The notes under the pieces were generated by a model that saw only the letters and a program-made list of their open reading frames with translations, was not told the DNA's origin and made no database searches. DNA of 64,000 bases from Gautieria morchelliformis (taxonomy: Eukaryota; Basidiomycota; Agaricomycetes; Gomphales; Gomphaceae), in NCBI GenBank assembly GCA_015179125.1, contig WHVA01000046.1, forward strand, positions 124,001 through 188,000, in the 5' to 3' direction. Of the stretch, positions 54,910 through 64,000 are shown piece by piece (the stretch's first letter is position 1; each line of letters opens with the position of its first letter). A program made the position numbers and the translations under genes.

Positions 54910-56318
54910 TTAAGAACTCTGTGTTGGGGTGAAAGGGACTGCTGCTGTCCCTTCTTGGACATCAGCAATAACCTCAGCCTCCTCCCCCTTCTTTCTCTTT
55001 CCTTTGCTCTTGCCGTTGCCTCGACTGTTACTCTTTACCTTGTCCAATGGCTCATTCTCTTTATCAGTTCTTGCCTTAGATTTCTTTGTCGGCTGTGCTG
55101 TGGTATCGTCTGTCGATTTGCACTTCTTTGAAGCAGTTTTCGAGTTCTGCCCTCTGCGGGGCACATAAGGATCTTCCCTGGCATTGAGCCTTCGCAAATT
55201 CTCTGCCTTGTGAGTGTCTTGTTGTTCCTGGGTAAGGTGTACCCAATTACAAGTTCCCTCACTAAGTGCGGCATGGACTTTATTTAAGTTGGCAATCCGG
55301 GTGATCTTTGAAGGGTTCGCGAACAGGATGTCCTTGGGCCAGCAAACCAAGTCAATGCCATGGGCTTCAACAAGCTGCCGTTCAAACTGAACATATTCCA
55401 TATCCAGATCTGCCCCAGCTGCTGCAGCTAAAGTGACAAATTAATAAGTAAAATGGACGTCTATCAATCAGAACGTACCAAGGCCAGTTCTAATCAACTG
55501 CCATATTTTCAGCCTTAGTTCACCAAGCCACTTGTTGTGATTTAGTACCACTCCTAATAATGTTAAAAAATCAGCTGTTATGTGGTGCAGTAGCAGTGAT
55601 AGGTCAGGTCCTTCTTACCTTCAGCACTTTGCAGTGTGTACATTTTGAATTCCCTTGACACCCTATCGGGGTCAAGTTTGAGAATGTTGACAAGGAATGA
55701 CTCAGCTGTTGGCATCATGATCACCGTCCCATCTTGGTGATGCTCATCTTTACCTTTGACCGTAAACATGAATACCTCCGTTGAGGTGCGAGCATTGAGA
55801 TGATGCAATTAGAGATACCAATTAGCACAAGGAGATAGCTGATTGAAAATGAGTGCACCTCTTCTTCTATGCCAGTCAATACATGACGGGTGTCATGGAG
55901 TACACCTATGGGGCGAACATGAGGAGCCATGTGGACATGGGCCTGTGTGGCTGTCAACCTGTTTGTAAGCAGCTTGTGGTCCTCTGCAACCAAGTCCTTG
56001 GCAAATTCTGGGCCACCAAGCCCTCGGATCCTCTCAACGACAAGTTTGATATGCTCATAGTCTTCAGGTGAGATTTCCAAGTCTGTCCTGAAGTCAGTGC
56101 ACCACTATACATGTACATTATTGGATACTCTTACCCTGTTTCTTGTTTTCATTTTCTACCAGACAAATGGCATGTTGTGCCACATTGAAGATGTTAGGGC
56201 TTCTTTTCATCCGGGAGAAAAGTTCCCCTTGATGGACTTGCTCGAGGAAATATCTAGTGCTCTTCTTGTGTTCCAATGCGAGACGAGCCACCTCTCTGTC
56301 AACCATATCAAGGACCTC
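54910..56318 (-). pseudogene. Agaricomycete protein of unknown function, 5' end removed by a LINE
   Basis: Four exon blocks on the minus strand. EVLDMVDREVARLALEHKKS, then FLEQVHQGELFSRMKRSPNIF (56318 to about 56148). DLEISPEDYEHIKLVVERIR to LTGIEEE (about 56083-55860). LHHLNARTSTEVFMFTVKG to FKMYTLQSAE (about 55808-55620). A last exon with GIDLVCWPKDILFANPSKI, GTCNWVHLT and a long Lys-rich tail ending at 54910. The VDREVARLALE...YFLEQVHQ and HARTGTEV-type motifs resemble a family common in mushroom genomes, of unknown role; the basic tail suggests nucleic-acid contact. The acceptor before LHHLN reads CTAAT where AG is expected, a possible splice mutation. The first exon is cut by the poly(T) of a LINE at 56319. 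Probably broken. Confidence 0.55.
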
Positions 56319-57576
56319 TTTTTTTTTTTTTATAATCCAATTTTATGTCTTTTGGGGCAAGGCCCTATGTAAGACAAATTCTACAAAGCCCCGGTCTACA
56401 ATGTTATTCTATCCGCCCTTTCTACCTCTATCTCCGCTTGCGCTCCATAGGTGAGGCCCCGAGCTTGTCCATGCCTAGGTTGGCGAGGGGTTCATTCTTC
56501 ACTCTTTGTACTGCTCTTCCTTTCACTTCTTCGAACGCCTCCCGCTGTCCTCCCGTTGTGGCAGCGTTGTCAGCTCCCCATGCATTTTGAAGAACCTCTT
56601 AGTGTCCTGCACATACTTGAACAGATGCTTCATCGCTTTCGGCTTGCCCATGACAGTTGCAGGCATCGTGGCTCCTCTTCGGAGCGCTTTCTGTAGCTCT
56701 TGTCACTGTGTTTTGTACGCTGGGCATCTGAACAGGTAGTGGTACACTGTCTCCTCCACTTTTCCGCAGGCTGGGCACATAGGCGAGTCTGCCTTGCCTA
56801 TTCTGTGCAGGTGTTTGTTCAGTGCCACGTGTCTGGTTCTGAGTTGCACTAGGACGCTGGCATATCTGCGCGGTAGGTCTTGGCTGAGTCTGGCATAAGC
56901 TGTGGAGGGCATGGATTGGTCTATTTTGTGGGAAATGTGTGCTCACGGGGATCGTGGCGCGCAATATCGCCTTGGCCTCTTGCCACATAGCTTTTTGAAA
57001 GCACTGCAGCTCTGCCGCCTTGCTCCTGGGCAGGGTTCCTCTGCACTCGATCAGTACAAACCTCTCCTCACTTGACTCCCCTCTCGCCGCCCTTTTGGCC
57101 TCCTCGTCTGCCCTCTCATTTCCTTCCATTCCCTCGTGCCCCGGCACCCACCTCATTACTACTTTCGCCCCTGGCTGCTGCTCAGTGACTCCCTGGATTT
57201 GTCTGTGCAATGCGTTTACTATGTATTGCGCCAAGATCGCCTTCTCTTGTCTGGTGGTCTGCAAGGCCGCCTGGTTATCGGCCGCTATGACATACTGTAG
57301 CGCCCTTTCAGTGTTTAACAGCTTAGCTCCCATTGCTGCTCCCACCAGTTCAGCCTCGAACACGGTGGGCTCGTGTTCTGTTCCCAGGTACAGCCTGACC
57401 ACCTGTCTTTCTACGCCCCCCCTGTATAGCACCGCTGCTGCTCCTACTCCTCCTTCGATACACGACCCATCTGTATATACCTTGACTTCCGCAGGATCTA
57501 TTGTGAGTTCGTCAATCGCCTGTTGCCTGTCTTTAGGTATATGTATCTGGAAAGACGGCCTCCACTTTGGCCCATG
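56319..57576 (-). mobile_element. 5'-truncated Tad1-like LINE, 3' part with poly(A)
   Basis: Minus-strand non-LTR element ending in an A-tail (T13 on the plus strand, 56319-56331) inserted into the gene above. A perfect chromovirus insertion at 57582 splits it; the 5' remainder is 63780-63929 beyond that element. Joining the two across one GACTA copy restores the frame (KIEMVV joined to HGPKWRPSFQ). The 3' end sequence TAGGGCcTTGCCCCAA matches the LINE tail at the window end, so they are the same family. Confidence 0.8.
56700..57576 (-). pseudogene. LINE RNase H and C-terminal zinc finger
   Basis: Minus strand: KVYTDGSCIEGGVGAAAVLY (first catalytic D), ELVGAAMGAKLL (E), YVIAADNQAALQT (D) and RWVPGHEGMEGNERADEEAK (H and D) form a complete RNase H site. 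A frame change near 56930 leads to LSQDLPRRYASVLVQLRTRH, LNKHLHRIG and the zinc-finger-like CPACGKVEETVYHYLFRCPA, ending near 56703. This is the C-terminal end of Tad1-type ORF2. Reverse transcriptase is absent because of 5' truncation. The RNase H would degrade the RNA strand during reverse transcription. Dead copy. Confidence 0.78.
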
Positions 57577-57581
57577 GACTA

Positions 57582-58071
57582 TGTAAGGGCAACCCTGGCT
57601 GGTTGTGGAGATCACACTACCACACAACTGACAAGGGGAAATCCAAAGTATGTATAAATGAACAGAGTATACAAGAGAGGGGATTCTCACCTGACAAGGG
57701 GAAATCCAAAGAGAAAAGTCTAAGGACCCACAATGTCAGCGAGCCCGTATTATACTACGCTGCGCAGCCAGGGACAACACTTGGCACCCGCCATCAACCC
57801 TGCATCTCTTTGACCACCCTGACCGTTGATCGACCCTTGATGCCACCTATTACGTGAGTCGCTTGATTTCCGACACTGTTCTGAGAGTGGAAGTCGGAAA
57901 TTGGAGTGGAACTGGCAAGGCGAACGGAACTGGTGGAAATTCTCCCAGAAGCGGAATCATTTCCAAAAGCAGAGGCGGAGATGGAATTGGAACCGGAACC
58001 GGAGTCGGAAATGGAGTCGGAACTGGGTGCGGTGTCAGAACTGGAAATGGAAAACAGGGTGTCCCCTGACA
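57582..58071 (-). repeat. 3' LTR of chromovirus 2 (490 bp)
   Basis: TGTAAGGGCAACC...GTGTCCCCTGACA on the plus strand. Rich in GGAA/CGGAAC words near its right end. It keeps the 63-bp segment deleted from the other LTR. Over the rest I count 14 substitutions between the LTRs, 13 of them transitions and nine at CpG. Confidence 0.93.
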
Positions 58072-58079
58072 TCACCCCC

Positions 58080-61000
58080 CCCCTAGCGTGCTGCATCCTT
58101 GAAGCACGGGACACGAGGGATTGAAATGCCAGCGAGTGGATTTGGCGAGGGGCACTGGGGTGTGTCCTATAGAACTCACGGAGTGTGTCTGGAGCGGAAA
58201 CATCTTGCTCCGGGACCCACGAATTCTCCTCATACCCATACCCTTCCCATTTCACGAGGAATTGGAGTCGTCCTCGCACAAACCGGCTGTCCAGGATCTG
58301 TTCCACCACGTAGTGCTCTTCCCCATCTACAATTTCTGGCGGAGGTGGCGGACGAGCCTTCCGACATGGAATTGGGTCCTCAAGCATAGGGAGTAACTTC
58401 ACCACGTTGAAGATGGGGTGGAGGCGGGACATGGACATCGGAAGTCAGAGGCGGTATGCATTCGTTCCAACCCTCCGCGTCACTGTGAAGGGCCCAAGGT
58501 AGCGGTGGGCAAGCTTCTGTGAAGGGCGTGTGGTGCGGATGTCACTTGCATCTAGATACACCTTGTCTCCATCTTGGTACTCCAGGGGAGGAACCCAGCG
58601 TTGGTTGTAGTACCTTGCCATGTCATCCTTGGCCTTCGCAAGGGCCGACTTGGCTTCCGAAAGGGTGGAGTCCATGCGGTCTCGGAACTCATTGACCGTC
58701 TCAAGTCGGGAGTCAGCCTGGCGTGGTTCGAAGCCCATCCGCGGGTGTCGTCCGGAGTCAAGCATGAAGGGAGTCTGTTGTGTGGCGGAATGGACATGGT
58801 TGTTGTATTGGAATTCCGCCAGTGGGAGTAACTCATCCCAGTCATCCTGCCTCTCATTGACAAAGAGGCGGAGATATTGCTCCAACTCCTGATTGACCCG
58901 TTCTGTCTGTCCGTCACCCTGCGGATGGTACGCTGTGGTGGTAGCCAGCTTTATGCCGAGCAGGCGGTAGAGCTCCCGAGTCAATTCCGCGACAAACTGC
59001 GGACCTCGGTCAGAAACAACTTGCTTCGGGAGCCCATGCAACTTCCAGACATGTGCAAGGAACAGGCGGGCTGCTCCGAGGGCTGTGATTGTCGTGTGCG
59101 TCGGAATGAAGTGGGACACCTTGCTTACCGAATCCACGACGTTCATGATCGCGTCGTAGCCATGAGACTCTGGGAGTTCAACGATGAAGTCGACACTGAT
59201 GGTGTCCCAGCGGGATTCGGGAATCGAGAGCGGAACAAGTTCTCCGACGGGCAGATGTCGTTGTGCTTTGGTTCGGAGACAAAGGTCACATGTCTTCACA
59301 TACTGTCCAATGTAGCGGGACATCTGAGGCCACCAGTAATTCTGAGCCACTAACTCCAGCGTCTTCCACCTGCCAGCATGCCCAGCGACCCGTGTGTCAT
59401 GGTGCTGGGACACAATGCGGCGGCGGAGGTCCGCCCCACCTGGAACATAGACCTTGCCTCTGAAGTGGAGCAGTCCATCACGTTCTGACCATTCCGCTGC
59501 CTGTACAGACCGTGAGTGCCCTTTCCGAAGTTCCTCCACTGCCTTCACCACCGACTCCTCCTTCTCTCCATTCCGGTACTGCCTCCGGATATCCTGGAGC
59601 ATTTCCGCTTCCACCCCAACTGCAGTCACTCCTTCTAGGGCATGGATTGCAAAGAGACTTGGGTGGATCAGTGTCATATCCGCGTTGTCTCCACTTCCGC
59701 TTCCATGATCCGCACAGCGGGATAGGGCATCGGGCTTGCCCATGGTGCGGCCGGGGCGGTGGTGGAGCATGAAGTCAAACCGGGACAGGTGTAGGGACCA
59801 CCGTGCTTGTCGTCGGTTCAACTTCTTAGACGTGCAGAAATACTCGAGGTTCTTGTGGTCTGTCCAGATCTCAAATGGGCATAGAGCACCCTCGAGGAAG
59901 TGTTGCCACTCCTCCAGCACTCGGATGATTGCCAGCATCTCCTTGTCATGGATCTCATAGTTCCGCTTGACCGGACTAAGGCTCTTAGAGAAGAAGGCAA
60001 TCGGATGCCACCCCCACCATCTTCCGATGACTGTTGTGACAAGACCGCTCCGGTAGCTGTGTCGGAAGAATCCGCTTCAACTCGATAAGGGCGAGAGTCG
60101 TCAGGAAAGACCAGGACCGGGGCAGAAGTGATCAGCTCTTTGAGTTTGTCAAAGGAGGCCTGTTCCGGCTCTCCCCACAGCCATCCAACCTCCTTCCTGG
60201 TGAGGTCGAAGAGGGCACGGGCGTGGCAGGAGAAGTCCTTGATGAACCGCCGGTAGAAATTGACAAACCCAATGAAGGACTGGACCTCCTTCTTGTTTCG
60301 TGGCACGGGCCAATCCAATACCAGAAACTTTGACCGGGTCCATTTCCACCTTTCCTTCTGACACAATCACCCCAAGATACTCTATTCGTGTCCGCTCAAA
60401 TTCGCACTTTTCTGGCTTGAGACACAGGTTGTACTCCCAGAGCCGTTCCAGCACTCTCCGCACGACTTCCCGATGTTCGGACATTGTTTTTGTGAAGATG
60501 AGGATGTCATCGAGGTAGACGCAGACAACCCCTTCTGCTATCATGTCACGGAAAATGTCGTTCATCATCATCTGGAACGTGGCAGGACTGTTGGTGAGGC
60601 CAAAGAACATGACCTGTGGCTCAAAGAGTCCTCAGTTGGTGTGGAATGCGGCCTTCCACTTGTCTCCCTCCCGGATCTGGACATTATTGAAGCCCCAGCG
60701 GACATCCAGCTTAGTGAAGTACCTCGCCCCGCAGAGTTGTGTGATCAGTTCAGAAATGAGTGGAATGGGGTACCGGTTCTTGATCATGATCGCATTCAAG
60801 GCCCGGTAATCCTGCACAAGTCTGAGCCAGCCGTCCTTCTTCTTGATGGAGAACACCGGAGATGCCATGGGCAACTTGGAGGGGCGGATCCTCCCTGTAC
60901 GGAGGTTTTCCGCAAGGAATGCATCGAGCTCTACCTGCTCCTTGGGTGACAGCGGGTAGACTTTGCAGTTGCTGGGCTTTGACCCAGGCTCCAACTCGAT

Positions 61001-61990
61001 GGCGTGGTCCCACAGCTTCCATGGAGGCAGGGCATCAAACGACTCCTTGGAAAAGACGTTCTCGAACTCCCGCAGGTACTCCGGAATTTCCGCCTCCACT
61101 CTATCATGCCTCTTGGAGGCTTCAGCAAGGCATTGCGAAATATTTCCGGTGGCGCGGATGTGTTCCGCTTCCGGCGGAAGGTTTACGTACAGCAAGTGCT
61201 CCCCCTCCGCCAGAGTGTCTTCCGGGTGGAGTCGGATGACGTCGGAGTCGGAATCGGAATCGGAATTGGAAGTGGGATCCGGTTCAAATTCCGCTTCCGA
61301 GTCTTCTTCTTCAAGCAGTGGATGGGGGCCAGAACGACATGTCTGTATGAGCCGTTTGGTCTTCTGCTGCTCCTGGCGCTCCTTCCGCACTTCCGACCGG
61401 CACATGTGACACTTGGCTGGACATCGACTCATCAGTACCTTCCGAGTCTGCCAATTGATCTCCGGGTTGTGCTCCTGAAGCCAGGTAAACCCGAGGATGA
61501 TGTCTTGCTTCCCCAGGCTGGTGACTGCAAAGGAAGTGCATTCTGAGTGTCCATCATAGCGGAGAATTGTGTCTACTATCTCCGTGATGGACCCTGCCTC
61601 ATTGGGGCTTCCATCCACATTGAACACCGGGATTGCACGTTGCAACTTCCACGTGGTCAGTCGGTTCCGTTCCACATAGTCCCAGTCTATAAACTGACCA
61701 GTGGCCCCGCAATCGACAAGGGCGGGTCCAGATTTGACTTCCGCCGTATCTGTCGTCTGGATCTCCACCTTAATGACTAGTGACTTGGGGCCAGGGGTGG
61801 CAGCAACAACATAGCGCTTCGGAAGGTGTTTCTCCCAAGGGCGGATGCGGGATGGACGGGGTGTCGGATTCAGCTTTTGTGTGACTTTATCTGGTGGGTC
61901 TGTACGAAGTGAGGGGAGTGGGGGCTTTTCATTCTCTACTTCAAGACAGGCAAACCGGTTATGTACAGGCAGCAGGGGCACACATCTCAC
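58080..61990 (-). pseudogene. Chromovirus 2 pol (protease, RT, RNase H, integrase, chromodomain)
   Basis: Starts right after the gag stop in another frame. Protease: ALVDCGATGQFIDW (DCG in place of D-S/T-G). RT begins EPGSKPSNCKVYPLSPKEQ and runs through KLDVRWGFNNVQIREGDKWK. A TGA at 60632-60634 replaces the arginine of TNRGLFEP, a CGA-to-TGA change. RT continues MFFGLTNSPATF, CVYLDDILIF. A frameshift near 60320 precedes DWPVPRNKKEVQSFIGFVNF and RNase H (RVEADSSDTATGAVLSQ), with another shift near 60020. Integrase: HHDTRVAGHAGRWK, CDLC, ISVDFIVELP, VVSDRGPQF and QTERVNQELEQYL, all catalytic residues present. A second CGA-to-TGA stop (58445-58447) precedes the chromodomain (EEHYVVEQILDSR, FLVKWEGYGYEENSWVPE). 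Only four lesions separate it from an open frame. I do not infer recent activity. Confidence 0.9.
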
Positions 61991-63108
61991 CCGCTGCGCG
62001 TCACAAAATCCAACGCATCCTCCGCTTCCGGTGGACCATGTTTCGCATTTTCGGAAACTTCTTCCGCAGTGGGCAGTCCACTTATGTCCGCAAGTGCAAG
62101 GAACTCTGGAAGGAGCTCGAGTTTCTCCTCTGTGGTCATAAGCTGGATATCAAAGGCTTGGGGGCACTCGCGAGCATAGTGGCCTGGTTGTTGACATTGG
62201 AAGCAGGTGATAGTTCCGCGGCCTTTTCCGCGCATGCGGTCAACATCCATTGGGGCAGGGCCGCTCTTCGAGGGAGGAGGGCTATGGTTCCTAATAGGAG
62301 CAGGCGGAGCAAGCGTCGGAAATATTTTCTGTGTGGGAATGAATGCGCTTCCGGGTTTTGGCACAGGTGGAGTAGGACGAGTGGAACTGCGTGTCATGTT
62401 CCGGCTTGTCTCCACGAAGGCCTCATTTGCTTCCCTGTTCCGGGACACCCTCTGCACAGCTTGGTACCACACTTCCGGGTCATCGAAATCTGGAGCTCCA
62501 TCCCCAAGCAGCGCGACTTGGTTCTGGAGTGTCGGATCAAGTCCTCGTCGGAATTTGATGACGATCGTCTTGTCGTCGTCATACTCCGCAAGGTCGATGA
62601 GCTCCTGGAAGCAATCGATGTAGTCATCGACCGGATCCTTGGCCTGGTACCAGCTTGTTCCCTCGAGCTTCGTAAGGGCTGTGAGCTGCTCGTTTTTTGG
62701 GCAGAACTGGTCGGAAAATGTTTTCTCGAAGGCGTCCGAGTCCCGGAAGTAGTTCCCCTTGCCCTTTGCTTCATGTCGGATCACCTTGTTTGCAAAACGG
62801 GCTGCGCGGTCCGACTTGAAAAAGGACAATGCCCAGTGAATCCGAGCCTGGTCGTTCAGAAAGAGGTCTCCGACAATTGCAAAGTAGATGCTGCATGTGT
62901 TGAAGAATGCGCGTCGCTTCTCCTGATCTCCGTCAAAGTCTGCCGGAGTTGCGGGTTTGACCTTTGCTAACTTCGCCGAGACCCTCTCTTCTGCTACTTC
63001 CGCTTTTCCGAAATCCGGATCGTCCAGCATTTCATTTCCACCACTTTGTGGAATATCTAACTTAGCCAAAATTGCTTGTAAGGCTGTTTCAATCGTGTCG
63101 GTCTTCAT
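61987..63108 (-). CDS. Chromovirus 2 gag, intact 373-codon frame
   Basis: ATG at 63108, stop at 61987-61989, no internal stop. N-terminal helical region, then the capsid-like Ty3 gag core (PADFDGDQEKRRAFFNTCSI, ARIHWALSFFKSDRAARF, FEKTFSDQFCPKNEQ, VDDYIDCFQELIDLAEY, VIKFRRGLDPTLQNQVA). A Pro-rich linker with GPAPMDVDRMRG and one zinc knuckle (CFQCQQPGHYAREC) follow. Gag packages the element RNA into virus-like particles inside the cell. This is the only complete transposon protein I find in the window; its pol partner is broken. Pol begins immediately downstream in a different frame, so programmed frameshifting or reinitiation would be required. Confidence 0.88.
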   Translation of the reverse strand: MKTDTIETALQAILAKLDIPQSGGNEMLDDPDFGKAEVAEERVSAKLAKVKPATPADFDGDQEKRRAFFNTCSIYFAIVGDLFLNDQARIHWALSFFKSDRAARFANKVIRHEAKGKGNYFRDSDAFEKTFSDQFCPKNEQLTALTKLEGTSWYQAKDPVDDYIDCFQELIDLAEYDDDKTIVIKFRRGLDPTLQNQVALLGDGAPDFDDPEVWYQAVQRVSRNREANEAFVETSRNMTRSSTRPTPPVPKPGSAFIPTQKIFPTLAPPAPIRNHSPPPSKSGPAPMDVDRMRGKGRGTITCFQCQQPGHYARECPQAFDIQLMTTEEKLELLPEFLALADISGLPTAEEVSENAKHGPPEAEDALDFVTRSG

Positions 63109-63347
63109 CCGGTCGCGTCAATTCCTCCTCCATATTCCGAAGACGATCGTCTGGATCCATGTTGGAAGGAGAAATATGGGACGGGATTTCCGGGGTTGGG
63201 AGCTCGACATAATAAGAGGGGCTGTCGTATGCTGTGTGTGCGGAAGAGGTTGCGATCTCCGAGTCGCTGTCTCCGATTCCGGATGCACCTATGGCGAATG
63301 CAACGCGCAGTACGACCGCCGGTCCTCTAGGGAAGAGACTTTTCTGC

Positions 63348-63774
63348 TGTAAGGGCAACCCTGGCTGGTTGTGGAGATCACACTACCACACAACTGACAA
63401 GGGGAAATCCAAAGAGAAAAGTCTAAGGACCCACAATGTCAGCGAGCCCGTATTATACTACGCTGCGCAGCCAGGGACAACACTTGGCACCCGCCATCAA
63501 CCCTGCATCTCTTTGACCACCCTGACCCTTGATCGACCCTTGATGCCACCTATTACGCGAGTCGCTTGATTTCTGACACTGTTCCGAGAGTGGAAGTCAG
63601 AAATTGGAGTGGAACTGGCAAGGCGAACAGAACTGGTGGAAGTTCTCCCAGAAGCGGAATCATTTCCGAAAGCGGAGGCGGAGATGAAATCGGAACCGGA
63701 ACCGGAGTCGGAAATGGAGTCGAAACTGGGTACGGTGTCGGAACTGGAAATGGAAAACAGGGTGTCCCCTGACA
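63348..63774 (-). repeat. 5' LTR of chromovirus 2 (427 bp)
   Basis: Same ends as the partner LTR, with one copy of the 21-bp CTGACAAGGGGAAATCC-type repeat and without the 63-bp segment. The proposed RNA start/self-primer is 63415-63424. Between this LTR and gag (63109-63347) lies the leader, with no gene. Confidence 0.93.
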
Positions 63775-63779
63775 GACTA

Positions 63780-63929
63780 CCATCTCGATTTTTCCATTGC
63801 TTCTGGTTGGATATCGAAGGCGTGGAGTATTTCGTGTAGTGGCGATCAATGCCTCTTCACGTATCTCGCTGCTGCTCTGTGCACTTTTGGTGTCAGAGGG
63901 TGGGTCGACAGTAGGCAAGCGATTCTTAG
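63780..63929 (-). mobile_element. 5' remainder of the LINE split by chromovirus 2
   Basis: Continues the LINE frame interrupted at 57577 (minus strand: NTPRLRYPTRSNGKIEMVV). It begins directly at the poly(T) of the next LINE, so this LINE is 5'-truncated and abuts or is inserted at the tail of another copy. Confidence 0.65.
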
Positions 63930-64000
63930 TTTTTTTTTTTTTTTTTTTCGAATTCCATTTATTATACTGCCACCTTGGGGCCAAGCCCTATATAGGCAGT
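63930..64000 (-). mobile_element. 3' end of another LINE copy (runs off window)
   Basis: A 19-base T-run (63930-63948), the A-tail of a minus-strand LINE, is followed by sequence that on the minus strand reads TATAGGGCTTGGCCCCAAGG. This resembles the 3' end of the LINE at 56319-57576. Coding sequence would lie beyond the window. Confidence 0.6.

Larger units (their letters stand above)
57582..63774 (-). mobile_element. Ty3/gypsy chromovirus 2, inserted in the LINE
   Basis: Full-length element with perfect GACTA duplications (57577-57581 and 63775-63779). LTRs: 57582-58071 (490 bp) and 63348-63774 (427 bp). The shorter LTR has lost 63 bp between two copies of a 21-bp direct repeat. The PBS-like site 63336-63345 pairs with the RNA made from 63415-63424. 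A G-run (about 58074-58082 on the minus strand) is the polypurine tract. It is the same family as chromovirus 1 but better preserved: gag is open, pol has two TGA stops and two frameshifts. Confidence 0.93.

Overview
This window is fungal chromosomal DNA, almost certainly from an Agaricomycete (mushroom-forming Basidiomycota). The evidence is: genes with many short GT-AG introns; a MATA-type HMG-box regulator; a Plavaka (CACTA-related) transposase of the kind known from Agaricomycetes; Ty3/gypsy chromoviruses, Copia, Tad1-like LINE, pogo and Harbinger elements; and strong CpG to TpG/CpA decay in the repeats. There are no bacterial operons, CRISPR arrays or rRNA genes. It is repeat-rich, gene-poor DNA, and four apparently intact host genes stand out from nested transposon debris.

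The backbone is a segmental duplication of about 6.8 kb carrying two convergent genes: a JEN-type monocarboxylate transporter (+, 15 exons) and a two-exon HMG-box transcription factor (-). Copy A (about 1001-30620) is split by a pogo element (5328-9300, TSD TA) and by a huge Plavaka-like element (9383-28149, TSD GA). Copy B (about 40574-52988) is split by a TIR element (41433-47107, TSD AA). Each copy shows the other's empty insertion site, so the element ends can be fixed to the base. With the insertions removed, the copies are about 6.88 and 6.74 kb. A third, broken copy C (39228-39940) holds the JEN 3' flank and a folded-back JEN relic. Both JEN genes and both HMG genes remain open with usable splice sites.

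Layout. 1-870: 5' part of a Harbinger element. 1001-5327: copy A upstream region, JEN gene and 3' flank. 5328-9300: pogo with a transposase-SAP gene carrying two CGA-to-TGA stops. 9383-28149: Plavaka element with its decayed transposase, a solo LTR inside that gene, minisatellites, several cargo gene remnants (including a PD-(D/E)XK-like gene) and a full chromovirus (21138-27564). 28150-30620: rest of copy A with HMG gene A. 30621-38000: tandem repeats, a protein-kinase-like fragment, and a LINE broken by a solo LTR that is itself broken by an oppositely oriented solo LTR of the same family. 39228-39940: copy C. 40574-52988: copy B. Its TIR element carries a captured threonyl-tRNA synthetase fragment and a Copia element with perfect TSDs. 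52995-54385: perfect palindromes and AGCC-rich repeats. 54910-56318: an Agaricomycete gene of unknown function, cut by a LINE that is in turn split by a second chromovirus (57582-63774). The window ends in another LINE tail.

The order of events can be read from the nesting. Duplication came first. The pogo, Plavaka and Pack-type TIR insertions then hit single copies, and LTR elements later inserted into those insertions. Decay is dominated by CpG transitions, which implies DNA methylation of repeats. All family assignments are from sequence patterns recognised by eye; no database search was run.
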